Below are positions 16,777 through 25,261 of a stretch of 64,000 bases of DNA, piece by piece. Position 1 is the first letter of the stretch, and every line of letters starts with the position of its first letter. The notes beneath the pieces are model-generated. The model was not told where the DNA came from, searched no databases, and saw only the letters and a program-made list of their open reading frames with translations. Location: assembly GCF_010668395.1 (NCBI RefSeq), contig NZ_WUEY01000008.1, positions 124,001 through 188,000 on the forward strand, given 5' to 3'. The position numbers were made by a program, and so were the translations under genes. The DNA is from Martinezella lusitana. Its GTDB lineage: Bacteria > Pseudomonadota > Alphaproteobacteria > Rhizobiales > Rhizobiaceae.

Positions 16777-17541
16777 TCATGCCATGCGGAGAAATTGACG
16801 AAGCCGATCGGATTGCGGGTTCTTCATGACGGTGTCGGGAGCGCCACGCTCTTCGACCAGCCCTTTGTGAAGGAAGATCACTTCGCTCGAAATGTCGCGG
16901 GCAAGCGCCATCTCGTGGGTGACCATCACCATGGTGCGGCCCTCTTCGGCGAGCTTCTTGATGACCTGAAGCACTTCGTTCACGAGTTCGGGATCGAGCG
17001 CCGATGTCGGCTCGTCGAAGAGCATTACCTCCGGCTTCATGGCAAGCGCGCGGGCGATTGCCGCGCGTTGCTGCTGCCCGCCGGACAGCTGCGCTGGATA
17101 CTGGTCGCGTTTCGGGGTGATGCCGACCTTCTCCATCAGGACTTCCGCCTCGGCGATCGCGTCCTTTCGCGACGTGCCAAGGACATGGATCGGTCCTTCG
17201 ATGATGTTTTCGAGGATCGTTCGGTGAGACCAGAGATTGAAGCTCTGGAACACCATGCCGAGCCGGCTGCGAATATGTTCCAGCTGCCGGGGATCCGCGG
17301 CATGCATCTTGCCGCCGCGCGACGGGGCCGTGCGGATGACTTCACCCGCAACCGAGATTTCTCCCATGTCCGGCGTCTCGAGATAGTTGATGCAGCGAAG
17401 CAGGGTGCTCTTGCCGGAGCCGCTGCTGCCGATCAGCGAGATCACATCCCCCTTGCGGGCTTCGAAGGAGATGCCCTTCAGGACTTCGACACTGCCGAAG
17501 CTCTTGTGGATGTCCTTTACCGAGAGCGCAGTTTCGACCAT
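16777..17541 (-). CDS. polar amino acid ABC transporter ATP-binding protein
   Basis: A 254-residue ATPase of the HisP/GlnQ/OccP group. It shows Walker A GSSGSGKS, the signature LSGGQQQR, Walker B VMLFDEP with SALDPE, and the switch His in VTHEM. The insertion TAPSRGGKMHAADPRQLEHI is typical of the HisP/OccP branch for basic amino acids and opines. The start at 17541 has a perfect GGGAGG upstream; the longer open frame is an artefact. It energises the two permeases directly upstream in the operon. Confidence 0.93.
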   Translation of the reverse strand: MVETALSVKDIHKSFGSVEVLKGISFEARKGDVISLIGSSGSGKSTLLRCINYLETPDMGEISVAGEVIRTAPSRGGKMHAADPRQLEHIRSRLGMVFQSFNLWSHRTILENIIEGPIHVLGTSRKDAIAEAEVLMEKVGITPKRDQYPAQLSGGQQQRAAIARALAMKPEVMLFDEPTSALDPELVNEVLQVIKKLAEEGRTMVMVTHEMALARDISSEVIFLHKGLVEERGAPDTVMKNPQSDRLRQFLRMA

Positions 17542-17567
17542 TTCAGTTCCTCCCGAGGCTTTCAAGC

Positions 17568-18269
17568 TCACGCCCGAGCGGCGCGATAGCGCGTCATGCG
17601 GAGCTCGACGACGTTCATGATCCGGGTCAAAATGAAGACCACGGCGAAATAGATGATCCCGGCGGCGATCAGCGGCTCGAAGATCAGCAGCGACTGGCGC
17701 TGCAGCATCCGCGCCGTCCCCATCACTTCGAGAATGGTGATCGTCGATGCGAGGGATGTCGTCTTCAGCAGGATGATGAGATCGCTCGTCAGAACCGGCA
17801 TGCAATGGCGGAAGGCCTGGGGCAGGGTGACGCGGCGCAGGATCGTCCAGCGTCTCATGCCGACCGAAAGGGCCGCCTCGATCTGGCCGCGCGGGATCGC
17901 CTGGATCGCACCACGGATGACTTCGGCGTTATAGGACGCTTGGTTCAGGCTGAGCGCGGCGATGGCGTACCAAAGGCCGTCACGCAGATAGGGCCAGAGG
18001 AAGCTATGGCGAACCCAGGTTCCGGGCAGGACCTGGCCGAGGCCGTAGTAGATCAGGTAGATCTGCACCAGCAGCGGCGTGCCGCGAAAGGCGAAGGTGA
18101 AGGCGAAGGCGGGCCAGGCGAGCAACCTGTACTTCGACAGGCGGGCGAGCGCCGTCAGCGTGCCGATGACGAGGCCGAAGATGCCTGCCGTCACCGTCAG
18201 CAGCAGCGTGAGCGGCGTCGCCTTGATGAGGGCAGGGAGAAAGGAAATGACGTTGGTGACCGTTTCCAT
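17568..18269 (-). CDS. polar amino acid ABC transporter permease (HisM-like)
   Basis: A 233-residue inner-membrane permease with about five membrane helices. It has the EAA loop EAALSVGMRRWTILRRVTLPQ and the usual RGTPLLVQIYLIYYGL segment. Its start overlaps the stop of the preceding permease, indicating translational coupling. With its partner it forms the heterodimeric channel for a basic amino-acid-like solute. Confidence 0.93.
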   Translation of the reverse strand: METVTNVISFLPALIKATPLTLLLTVTAGIFGLVIGTLTALARLSKYRLLAWPAFAFTFAFRGTPLLVQIYLIYYGLGQVLPGTWVRHSFLWPYLRDGLWYAIAALSLNQASYNAEVIRGAIQAIPRGQIEAALSVGMRRWTILRRVTLPQAFRHCMPVLTSDLIILLKTTSLASTITILEVMGTARMLQRQSLLIFEPLIAAGIIYFAVVFILTRIMNVVELRMTRYRAARA

Positions 18270-18982
18270 CAGCGGTGCCCCCGGTTCAAGTGCTTTTCGA
18301 TGCGGCTGATCGCGAGAACGGAAACCAATGTGATGAGCAGGAAGAGCAGCGCCGTGAGACCGTAGAAGAGGATGTACTGCTTGGTGCTGGCGGCTGCGCG
18401 GTAGCCCGTATAGAGCAGCTCGCTGAACGAGCCGAGCACCGAGATGATGGCGCTTTCCTTGGTGATGGACAGCCAGAGATTACCCATTCCCGGGACGGCG
18501 TGGCGCATCATTTGCGGAAGGATGACGCGGGTCAGGATCTTGCGCCGCCGCATGCCGATCGACACGGCCGCTTCGATCTGGCCCGGCGGCACTGCGAGAT
18601 AGGCGGACCGCAGAACCTCGGTCATGAAGGCGCCGGAGACGAAGGCAAGCGCAATGATTGCCGCCCAGAAGGGGCTGAACTGGAAATTGGCGTCGACGAG
18701 GCCGGCATATTTCAGGAAGCGCTCGGCGCCGCTCGCGACGGAAAAATAGAGCAGCAGGATGACCAGCAGTTCCGGCAGCGAGCGGACGACGGTCGTGTAA
18801 AGTCCGGCAATCAGGCGAAGCGACCGACGGTGCGAAAGCTTGCCGGCGGCCCCCAGGAAGCCGAAGATCACGGCGACGACGTAGGAGACGATCGATACCT
18901 GGAGGGTCATCAGAAAACCCCAGGCAAAATTCGCGCCCCAGCCTTCCGGCCCCCAGCCAAGCAAGTGCCAATATGTGTCCAT
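18269..18982 (-). CDS. polar amino acid ABC transporter permease (HisQ-like)
   Basis: A 237-residue permease, paralogous to the next gene. It shows VRSLPELLVILLLYF and the EAA loop EAAVSIGMRRRKILTRVILPQ, with about five hydrophobic helices. HisQ/OccQ-type proteins pair with a HisM/OccM partner, matching the next gene. A 194-base gap with a hairpin separates it from the binding-protein gene. Confidence 0.93.
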   Translation of the reverse strand: MDTYWHLLGWGPEGWGANFAWGFLMTLQVSIVSYVVAVIFGFLGAAGKLSHRRSLRLIAGLYTTVVRSLPELLVILLLYFSVASGAERFLKYAGLVDANFQFSPFWAAIIALAFVSGAFMTEVLRSAYLAVPPGQIEAAVSIGMRRRKILTRVILPQMMRHAVPGMGNLWLSITKESAIISVLGSFSELLYTGYRAAASTKQYILFYGLTALLFLLITLVSVLAISRIEKHLNRGHR

Positions 18983-19138
18983 GCGTTCTACCTGCTCGAT
19001 CCGGCCTCGCCCATGGCGTCAGCCGGATGGCCCTTGGTGTTGCCGATATGCGGGATCATGCGCTGTCTGGTCTGCCCGGTTGCGATGAAGCCGTGGAGCG
19101 ATTTCGCGACAGAAGCCGTCGGGCAAGCTGGTACGGCG

Positions 19139-19166
19139 CCCGGGCGCAGCCGAAGCCGCGCCCGGG
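19139..19166. terminator. intercistronic hairpin after the binding-protein gene
   Basis: CCCGGGCGC (19139-19147) and GCGCCCGGG (19158-19166) form a perfect 9-bp stem about ten bases beyond the binding-protein stop, with no T-run. It likely acts as partial terminator or mRNA stabiliser so that binding protein exceeds permease. Confidence 0.6.
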
Positions 19167-19176
19167 AAGCAAGCGA

Positions 19177-19977
19177 TTACTTCTTGCCGAAGATCCACTT
19201 GTCGACCAGCTTCTGCGTCGTGCCGTCCTTGTTGAGTTCGGCAAGGGCGCCGTCGATCTTGCCGAGCGTGTCGGCATCACCCTTGCGGATGGCATAGGCG
19301 ACACCTTCGCCAAGCGTGGTGTTCTTCGGTACGGTGAGCTTGACCTCGTAATCGGCGCCGGCGTCCGACTTCAGGAACGTCTGGATGTAGAGGTCCGGGA
19401 TCAGGACATAATCGACGCGGCCGGCAACGAGATCGGCAACGGAATTGTCGGCGGTGTCGTAGCTCTTGGCTTCGGCGCCCTTCAGGTATTTCGCGACATA
19501 GGCGGCCTGGACGCTGGAGGTCTGAACGCCGATGATCTTGCCCGAAACGATAGCCGGATCGATGATCTTGCCCGAGCCGTCCGGCGCGTCGATCGTGGTG
19601 ATCTTGGTGCTGTCGGACTTGGCGCCGACGAAGGACGTGCCCTCGGTATAATAGGGCGTGCTGAAATCCACGACCTTGCGGCGGTCATCGGTGATCGAGA
19701 AGGCGCCGATGATGAAATCGACCTTCTTTTCGTTCAGCGACGGGATCAGGCCGTCCCAGGCCATCTGCTTGATTTCGCACTTCACCGGCAGCTTTGCGCA
19801 GACCGCGCGGGACAGATCGGCTTCCAGACCTTCCCATTCGCCGGCTGCGTTGACCTGCGTAAACGGCATATAGGGTTCGGGCGTCATGCCGAGGCGAATG
19901 GTGTCCTCGGCATGAGCGAGGCCGGCGGACAATAGAATTGCGACACCGGCGATGATTTTGGATTTGAAGCTGTGCAT
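19177..19977 (-). CDS. amino acid ABC transporter substrate-binding protein (LAO/ArgT family)
   Basis: A 266-residue periplasmic protein with signal peptide (residues 1-23, ending GLAHA). The family-3 binding fold follows: IRLGMTPEPYMPFTQVNAAGEWEG read in parts, then CEIKQMAWDGLIPSLNEKKVD, SITDDRRKVVDFSTPYY and YAIRKGD. The WDGLIPSLN and DF-TPYY motifs are those of lysine/arginine/ornithine and opine binding proteins. With two amidino hydrolases upstream in the operon, methylated arginine, citrulline or an arginine conjugate is the likely ligand. Confidence 0.92.
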   Translation of the reverse strand: MHSFKSKIIAGVAILLSAGLAHAEDTIRLGMTPEPYMPFTQVNAAGEWEGLEADLSRAVCAKLPVKCEIKQMAWDGLIPSLNEKKVDFIIGAFSITDDRRKVVDFSTPYYTEGTSFVGAKSDSTKITTIDAPDGSGKIIDPAIVSGKIIGVQTSSVQAAYVAKYLKGAEAKSYDTADNSVADLVAGRVDYVLIPDLYIQTFLKSDAGADYEVKLTVPKNTTLGEGVAYAIRKGDADTLGKIDGALAELNKDGTTQKLVDKWIFGKK

Positions 19978-20007
19978 GCTGTTCTCCCGATTTATTCTTG
20001 AGGTTGT

Positions 20008-20811
20008 TTATCGGCCGTTGCGGTACCAGCGCAGCGACATGCAGGACAGGCCTGCGTCAATCTTTCCGATCTGGGTCGTCTTCAACGGCACGACCTTGTA
20101 GCCGAGCTTGTCGAGCATCTCGATCGTGCGCGGGAAATCCGAGCCGACCATGACGACATCGTTGACGCGCAGGGCGTTGGCGGCAGGCTCTTCGCCTTCC
20201 GGAATGATGATCTGCTTGAAATCCTTGAAGACGCCGGAGCGGGCGAGGCGCGCGGTCGACAGCACGCTTTCGTCGTCGAGGAGCGAGCAATCGGTCTTGA
20301 AATGCAGCACGCCTTCGGGCGTCGCAACGATCTCAGCCTTGCGGCCGAGCTTGGCGATGCAGGCGGAAAGAGCTTCGGCTCCGACCTTGTCCGTGCGCGC
20401 GGAAAGGCCGATCATGACGCTCTTCGGCGTCGTCAGCACGTCACCGCCGTCGGCAAAGCCCGGGCTCGGCAGATCGAGAACGGTTTCGAACATGTCACGC
20501 AGGGTCGGCGTGATTTCCGCAGTCTCGCCGACACGGCTCAGCGCACCGGGACGAAGCAGGATTGCGCCTTCGGGGAAGACGAGCGCCGGGTCTTCGACGA
20601 AGATCGAGTCGGGGAAGGCTTCCAGTGCCGGAAGCACAGTCACTTCGACGCCGGCATCGCGCATCGCGGCGATGTAGGCATCATGCTCGGCCTTGACGCC
20701 CTCATAGGTCGGGTTGCCCCGATCATCGGCGCGCAGACCGTTCACGACCGAATGCGACGGCTCGCGGACGATGACGGAATTGAAGTGATAGACTGATCTT
20801 GCTTGCGACAT
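20008..20811 (-). CDS. ddaH: dimethylarginine dimethylaminohydrolase-like amidino hydrolase
   Basis: A 267-residue guanidino-group-modifying enzyme. DDAH converts methylated arginine to citrulline plus methylamine. Visible landmarks are FPDSIFVEDPALVF (substrate Asp/Glu), FADGGDVL, GLSARTDKVGAEAL, GVLHFKTDCSLLDD with the catalytic His, and the terminal DAGLSCMSLRW with the nucleophilic Cys. The length matches bacterial DDAH (about 255-270). It lies in the operon between ctlX and the binding protein. A plain arginine-type hydrolase of the same family is the alternative. Confidence 0.85.
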   Translation of the reverse strand: MSQARSVYHFNSVIVREPSHSVVNGLRADDRGNPTYEGVKAEHDAYIAAMRDAGVEVTVLPALEAFPDSIFVEDPALVFPEGAILLRPGALSRVGETAEITPTLRDMFETVLDLPSPGFADGGDVLTTPKSVMIGLSARTDKVGAEALSACIAKLGRKAEIVATPEGVLHFKTDCSLLDDESVLSTARLARSGVFKDFKQIIIPEGEEPAANALRVNDVVMVGSDFPRTIEMLDKLGYKVVPLKTTQIGKIDAGLSCMSLRWYRNGR

Positions 20812-20852
20812 TTCCAGGTACCTTTACGTTTGTACGGGCTTCTCTATCCGGC

Positions 20853-21815
20853 TCAACCGGCGGCGTAAAGCAATTGTGTGGCTGCCGGTTCGCGACGCGA
20901 CAGGTGAATGCCGGCGAGCATGCAGCGGACCGATCCGCCCGCGAGCTCGATGGTCGAGACGTCGAAGGGAAGCAGTTTCGCAGACTGTTCGATCGCTTCG
21001 ATCTGGGCGGCGTCCAGGGCGGTATGAGCCCTGGCCGAGAGCACGACCAATCGGCCGTCCCGGCCGTCCAGCTCAATGGCGTTGCCGGCGAAGTTCTCGA
21101 TCTGCTCGATCGAAAGATCGATCACCTTGCGGCCTGTTTCTTCGAGGCGGGCGATGATTTCGCGTCTGCGGGCGACATCCGGGATCATCTGCGATCCGAG
21201 GAGCGCAAAATCGGTTCCGATGCACATCAGTACGTTCGTATGATAGATCGCCTTGCCGTTCCGATCGACGGCATCGAAGACCATCGGCTCGAAGTTGAAG
21301 TGCGTGCAGAAGCGTTCGAGTGCAACTTCATTGGTGCGATTGGAGCGGACGGCATAGGCAACGCGGCCGATATGGTCGAGCACCATGGCGCCGGTGCCTT
21401 CGAGATAGACGTGATCCTTTTCGAGGCCGGAGTAATCGATGACGTCCTGAACACGGTAATCCGTCTTCAGCATCTCGATCACGTCGCTGCGCCGCTCGGA
21501 CTGGCGGCTGGCGGAATACATCGGGTAGATGGCGACGTGACCGCCCGAATGCGTCGAGAACCAGTTGTTCGGAAAGACGGAATCGGGTGTCGCGGCGGTC
21601 TTGTCTTCGAAAACATGCACGGTAACGCCGGCGGCTGCCAGGCCTTCGGCCATGCCTGTCACTTCGTCGAAGGCAGCACTTGCAATCGCCGCTGCTGCCC
21701 GCTTCTCGTCATTCGACTGGAACGAGTTGTCGTTCGCGGTCATCGGATTCGGAATAAAGTGATGCGGCCGGATCATAATGACGGACTTCGGCGCCTGTAC
21801 GGAAAGCTTGCTCAT
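20853..21815 (-). CDS. ctlX: CtlX-type amidinotransferase/citrulline-utilisation hydrolase
   Basis: A 320-residue member of the amidinotransferase fold. Landmarks are IMIRPHHFIPNPMTANDNSF, FPNNWFSTHSGG, LEGTGAMVLDH, ERFCTHFNFEPM, YHTNVLMCIG with the catalytic His, and GGSVRCMLAGIHL with the nucleophilic Cys near residue 300. This combination is that of CtlX proteins, linked to citrulline breakdown. Together with DDAH it suggests methylarginine to citrulline to ornithine. The start codon overlaps the stop of the 38-codon frame upstream (ATGA), so translation is coupled. Confidence 0.88.
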   Translation of the reverse strand: MSKLSVQAPKSVIMIRPHHFIPNPMTANDNSFQSNDEKRAAAAIASAAFDEVTGMAEGLAAAGVTVHVFEDKTAATPDSVFPNNWFSTHSGGHVAIYPMYSASRQSERRSDVIEMLKTDYRVQDVIDYSGLEKDHVYLEGTGAMVLDHIGRVAYAVRSNRTNEVALERFCTHFNFEPMVFDAVDRNGKAIYHTNVLMCIGTDFALLGSQMIPDVARRREIIARLEETGRKVIDLSIEQIENFAGNAIELDGRDGRLVVLSARAHTALDAAQIEAIEQSAKLLPFDVSTIELAGGSVRCMLAGIHLSRREPAATQLLYAAG

Positions 21816-21928
21816 CGCTCGGACGACGCTCCGCCGGAAAGCAGGGCTGCCTGGCCAAACAGGAATGCCTCGATGCCGATATCTCGAACCAACGCAACGA
21901 CATTGCCGCCGCCTACATATTGAACCAC
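21812..21928 (-). pseudogene. 38-codon ORF resembling the N-terminus of ornithine cyclodeaminase
   Basis: A GTG at 21928, preceded by GAGGGAG at good distance, opens a frame ending at 21812 in an ATGA overlap with ctlX. The peptide contains GGGNVVALVRDIGIEAFLFG, which looks like the first helix of ornithine cyclodeaminases (pattern N--LV---G-E-FL). The rest of that enzyme is missing. It may be a remnant left by a deletion that now serves as a translational leader for ctlX, or a small ORF of its own. The similarity is from memory of the family, not alignment. Confidence 0.45.
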
Positions 21929-22161
21929 GTTTTCAGCTCCCTCAGGAAGTTCGATGAGGCAGCGTAGGTAGGCATAGCGTCAGTTGAAATTCGAGAACTG
22001 CAGAAATTTTTACAGAAAACCGAACAGATTGCGCAATCGCTTTGTGCAGATTGTCCTGTCTGTCGCCGGGGATCTCGATTGCCGTCTCATTTCAGATCTG
22101 ACAGAGGGACAAGGAGCCTCCGCTTCGAAGAGAGAAGGCGGCCATGCCGCGCGAACCGCCG
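21929..22161. other. promoter region of the ctlX-ddaH operon
   Basis: About 230 bases between the leader ORF of the arginine-type operon and a hypothetical gene reading in the same direction. No regulator gene is adjacent and no clear palindrome was found. Confidence 0.4.
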
Positions 22162-22539
22162 TCAGACCTCCATCACGTCCTCAAAGGATTCCGGAAAGTT
22201 TTCCCGCGCCAGCTTTTCGTTGATGACCAGCATCGCCTCATAGGAGGTCGGATCGAAATCCTTGCCGGCTGCAACCACTTCGCGTCCGAAGAAGAGGTTC
22301 AGCCGGGCGGCGTCCAGATTGCCGCGCTCGAAAGGCTCCGCTCCGAAGTAGTGCCAGAGCGCGTGCAGGAAGGCTGCATCGACCCGGTGTTCGGCCGAAC
22401 CCGGCCGGGCGCGGCGGGGCAAAGCCTTGATCGGCGTGACACCCTTGGGATTGGCGCGACGGATGGTGAACTGGATGCCTGTCCCCGGCATACCGGATGG
22501 AAACCCGCGGTATTTCGTCATGTCGGGAAGCTTGCCCAT
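22162..22539 (-). CDS. conserved-looking hypothetical protein
   Basis: A 125-residue soluble protein from the ATG at 22539, which has CAGGAG upstream. The N-terminus is MGKLPDMTKYRGFPSGMPGTG, read in parts. A central basic stretch (IRRANPKGVTPIKALPRRAR) precedes an acidic C-terminal half ending ENFPESFEDVMEV. No signal peptide, membrane helix or known motif is visible. It is monocistronic as far as can be seen. I do not recognise the family. Confidence 0.6.
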   Translation of the reverse strand: MGKLPDMTKYRGFPSGMPGTGIQFTIRRANPKGVTPIKALPRRARPGSAEHRVDAAFLHALWHYFGAEPFERGNLDAARLNLFFGREVVAAGKDFDPTSYEAMLVINEKLARENFPESFEDVMEV

Positions 22540-22875
22540 GGTCACTGCTCCTGGCTTGTATGTGTCTATCCGATACCGGACGGGCCGGCAGACCGGGTTA
22601 CAACCTTTCGTCACTCTCCCGTCAACCTATCACAGGAATTTACCCAGGCCATCGCACGATTGCCTTTGAAGGCGAGGCGCGATTGTCGGTGGCGGGCTTG
22701 CCGTTTCGATGGGGGAAGATCGTCGCGGGACGGATTCTCCACCGCCAATTCAAGGGATGATCTCGGCTGCAGGGAGCCAAAAATATCTGCTGTGGACGAA
22801 TCACGACCATCCCTTGTCGAAAGGCCGCTCGGCTCTAGTTTGCGAATCTCTAATGATTTGTGGGGGTTAGTGATT
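22540..22875. other. intergenic region, no clear gene
   Basis: About 335 bases upstream of the hypothetical gene. No recognisable protein, palindrome or RNA was identified. Confidence 0.4.
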
Positions 22876-23001
22876 GTGACTTATGACTGGAGCGGTGTCA
22901 GGACACGGCGCATCAAGGCGATCAAGATGGCCGTTTCGGTGGCGATTGCAGTGGCGATACTCGCCACTCCGACAATGCTTTGGCTGAACGGCTCGTTTTA
23001 A
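22876..23001 (+). CDS. possible small single-pass membrane protein
   Basis: A 41-codon frame from a GTG at 22876 to TAA at 23001. It has a basic N-terminus (RTRRIKAIK) followed by one hydrophobic helix (MAVSVAIAVAILATPTML) and a short tail. The positive-inside layout is typical of small membrane proteins. A GGGGG run upstream is only a weak ribosome site. No neighbour gives a function. Confidence 0.35.
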   Translation: MTYDWSGVRTRRIKAIKMAVSVAIAVAILATPTMLWLNGSF

Positions 23002-23146
23002 TCTGTCCGGCCGCCGGACCTGCCGGAATGGCAACGCTGAGGCGTTTATGGCTTGACGGTTCGGCTCACGGGTCGAGGGCCGCTTCGGTTGCCACTGGCA
23101 CAGCGGTCAATGTTTTCCTGGCAGCTTGCAGCACGAACGGACCGCT

Positions 23147-24076
23147 TTATTTTCCGCCTCCGGGCGGTTTGCGGCTGGCCGCAAGGCCTGTCGCTCCTTC
23201 GTCGAATTGAAGGTTCTTCGACACATACTCCACGAAACGCGCCAATAAGGGGCTCGTATGCCTCCGGTGCCAGCAGATTCCGACGGGCCAGCTTGATTCC
23301 GGCCCGGAAAGAGCCTGCTTGTGGGTGGATCCGGCCAAGGCATGCACCCCGCGCCAGGGCAGGAAGGCGGCGCCCAGACCGGCGGAGACGATGGAATGCA
23401 CCGTCAGGATATCATCCGCATATTGAACGATACGAGGCTCGAAGCCGGCCAGCGAGCGCCAGCGCCGGATCTGCTCATCCAGCCCGGGCCCGCGCGAGGG
23501 CGACAGCGCGACAAAGCCGAATTGGTTCAGTTCCGTCAGCCGATCCCGGGCGGGCATCCTCATTCCGCTAGGGAGCACCAATGCCAGCCGCTCTTCGATG
23601 ACCGGCATGAAAGACAATTCGTCGCCTTCCCCCGGCGCCCGGCAAAAGCCGACATCGAGCCGACCGTCGCGCAACCGCTGATGCTGTTCCTGCGACGGCA
23701 GATCGTTGAGCGTGATCCGGCAATCCGGCGTCGCCGAACGAAAACCGGCGATCAGCTCCGGCGCGGCGACGAGGGTCGATATGCCAAATCCGATGTCGAG
23801 GTATCCCGTGAGACCGGCAATGGCGCGATGCATCTTCCGGTCGATATCATCGTTCAGCCGCAGAAGCGGGCGCGCTTCGCGCTGCAGGAGCTCTCCCAGC
23901 GGCGTCAGCTTCGCGCCGTGGCGGCCGCGTTCGAACAATGGGCCGCCCACCGCCGACTCCAGGGCCTGTATTTGCTTCGACAGGGTCGACTGGGTAACGA
24001 ACAGCTTTGTCGACGCCTTGCCGTAATGGCCGGTATCGATCAACTGGATGAAGGAGCGGAGGAGTTTTATTTCCAT
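23147..24076 (-). CDS. LysR family transcriptional regulator
   Basis: A 309-residue LysR protein from the ATG at 24076, which gives the canonical MEIKLLRSFIQL start. The winged helix lies at residues 1-65 (GHYGKASTKLFVTQSTLSKQ, GGPLFERGRHG). The effector domain covers about 90-295. It is divergent from the nitrilase-family gene with about 90 bases between, so it probably regulates it. The last 20 residues (GLAASRKPPGGGK) look disordered. Confidence 0.88.
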   Translation of the reverse strand: MEIKLLRSFIQLIDTGHYGKASTKLFVTQSTLSKQIQALESAVGGPLFERGRHGAKLTPLGELLQREARPLLRLNDDIDRKMHRAIAGLTGYLDIGFGISTLVAAPELIAGFRSATPDCRITLNDLPSQEQHQRLRDGRLDVGFCRAPGEGDELSFMPVIEERLALVLPSGMRMPARDRLTELNQFGFVALSPSRGPGLDEQIRRWRSLAGFEPRIVQYADDILTVHSIVSAGLGAAFLPWRGVHALAGSTHKQALSGPESSWPVGICWHRRHTSPLLARFVEYVSKNLQFDEGATGLAASRKPPGGGK

Positions 24077-24165
24077 TCTTAAATCGAATAATTTCAATCG
24101 AGAAAGTCATTTTACGAAAGAAAGCCCGCGTGGTCAAATTGCTGCGAGACAAAGGAGCAATGGAA

Positions 24166-25134
24166 ATGACACTCAAGATTTCGTCCGTGCAGTTTCAACA
24201 TCGGGCCAATGACAAGGCCTACAATCTCTCCCGCATCGTGCATTTCACGCAGGAAGCCGTTGAAGCGGGCAACCAGCTCGTCGTATTTCCCGAGATGTGC
24301 ATCTGCGGATACTGGCATGTTCCCAAGCTCGATGGCCCCGCTCTGCAGGCGCTGGCGGAGCCTCTTTCAGGTCCATCAGTCACCCGTGTCGCCCACTTGG
24401 CGCGCGAGAAGGGCATAGCGATCGGCGTCGGCTTTCTGGAATTGGGAGAGGATGGAAAGCTCTACAACAGCTACGCGGTCTGCATGCCGGACGGGTGCGT
24501 CCATTGCCATCGCAAGCTGCATGCGTGGGAGCATCGCCTCATTTCCAGCGGCGATACGTTCACGGTATTCGATACGCCCTGGGGAATTCGCGCCGGCATC
24601 CTGATCTGCTGGGATAACAATCTGATCGAGAATGCACGCGCAACCGCGCTTCTGGGCGCCGAATTGTTGATCGCGCCGCACCAGGCGGGTGGCGGTCATT
24701 CCGTGAGCCCGCATGGGCTGAAGCGGATTCCCGTCGAAAAATGGATCAACCGTCATGAAAATCCCGAGGCGATCGAAGCCGAGTTTCGAGGGCCGAATGG
24801 CCGCGAGTGGTTCATGCGCTGGCTGCCGTCACGCGCCCACGACAACGGAATGTTCCTCGTCTTCAGCAACGGCGTTGGCCAGGACGAAGACGAAGTGCGC
24901 ACCGGCAACGCCATGATTCTCGATCCCTACGGACGGATTCTGGCCGAGACCTGGGCGGCGGCCGACGCAAGGGTGAGCGCTGAACTCGATCTGGCGTTGC
25001 TCGACAAGTGCACCGGCCAGCGCTGGATACGAGGCCGCCGCCCGGAACTCTACGGCGTTTTGACCCAGCCCAATGCCAATGGCCTCTCGCCCATGGACGC
25101 ACGCTACTCGGAAGCGCCAACCCGCACGAGCTAA
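24166..25134 (+). CDS. nitrilase superfamily carbon-nitrogen hydrolase
   Basis: A 322-residue enzyme with the Glu-Lys-Cys catalytic triad at E43 (FPEMCICGY), K117 (HRKLHAWEH) and C148 (LICWDNN). It belongs to the C-N hydrolase superfamily that cleaves nitriles, amides or carbamoyl groups; the WEH after the Lys and the extended C-terminus resemble aliphatic amidase and carbamoyl hydrolase branches. The ATG at 24166 is preferred because AAAGGAG lies eight bases upstream. The divergent LysR gene probably senses the substrate, which cannot be named from the sequence. Confidence 0.88.
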   Translation: MTLKISSVQFQHRANDKAYNLSRIVHFTQEAVEAGNQLVVFPEMCICGYWHVPKLDGPALQALAEPLSGPSVTRVAHLAREKGIAIGVGFLELGEDGKLYNSYAVCMPDGCVHCHRKLHAWEHRLISSGDTFTVFDTPWGIRAGILICWDNNLIENARATALLGAELLIAPHQAGGGHSVSPHGLKRIPVEKWINRHENPEAIEAEFRGPNGREWFMRWLPSRAHDNGMFLVFSNGVGQDEDEVRTGNAMILDPYGRILAETWAAADARVSAELDLALLDKCTGQRWIRGRRPELYGVLTQPNANGLSPMDARYSEAPTRTS

Positions 25135-25261
25135 CGGGCAGGACCGATCCCATGCCGGCCTCCTGACGGCGGGGTCGGTCTACCTTCGCCGCCGTTTCAT
25201 TCGTTCCGTGCTGATCCTTCAACGTGGGTCTGCGCGGAGCCCGGCCATTTCGCCAAAGCCA

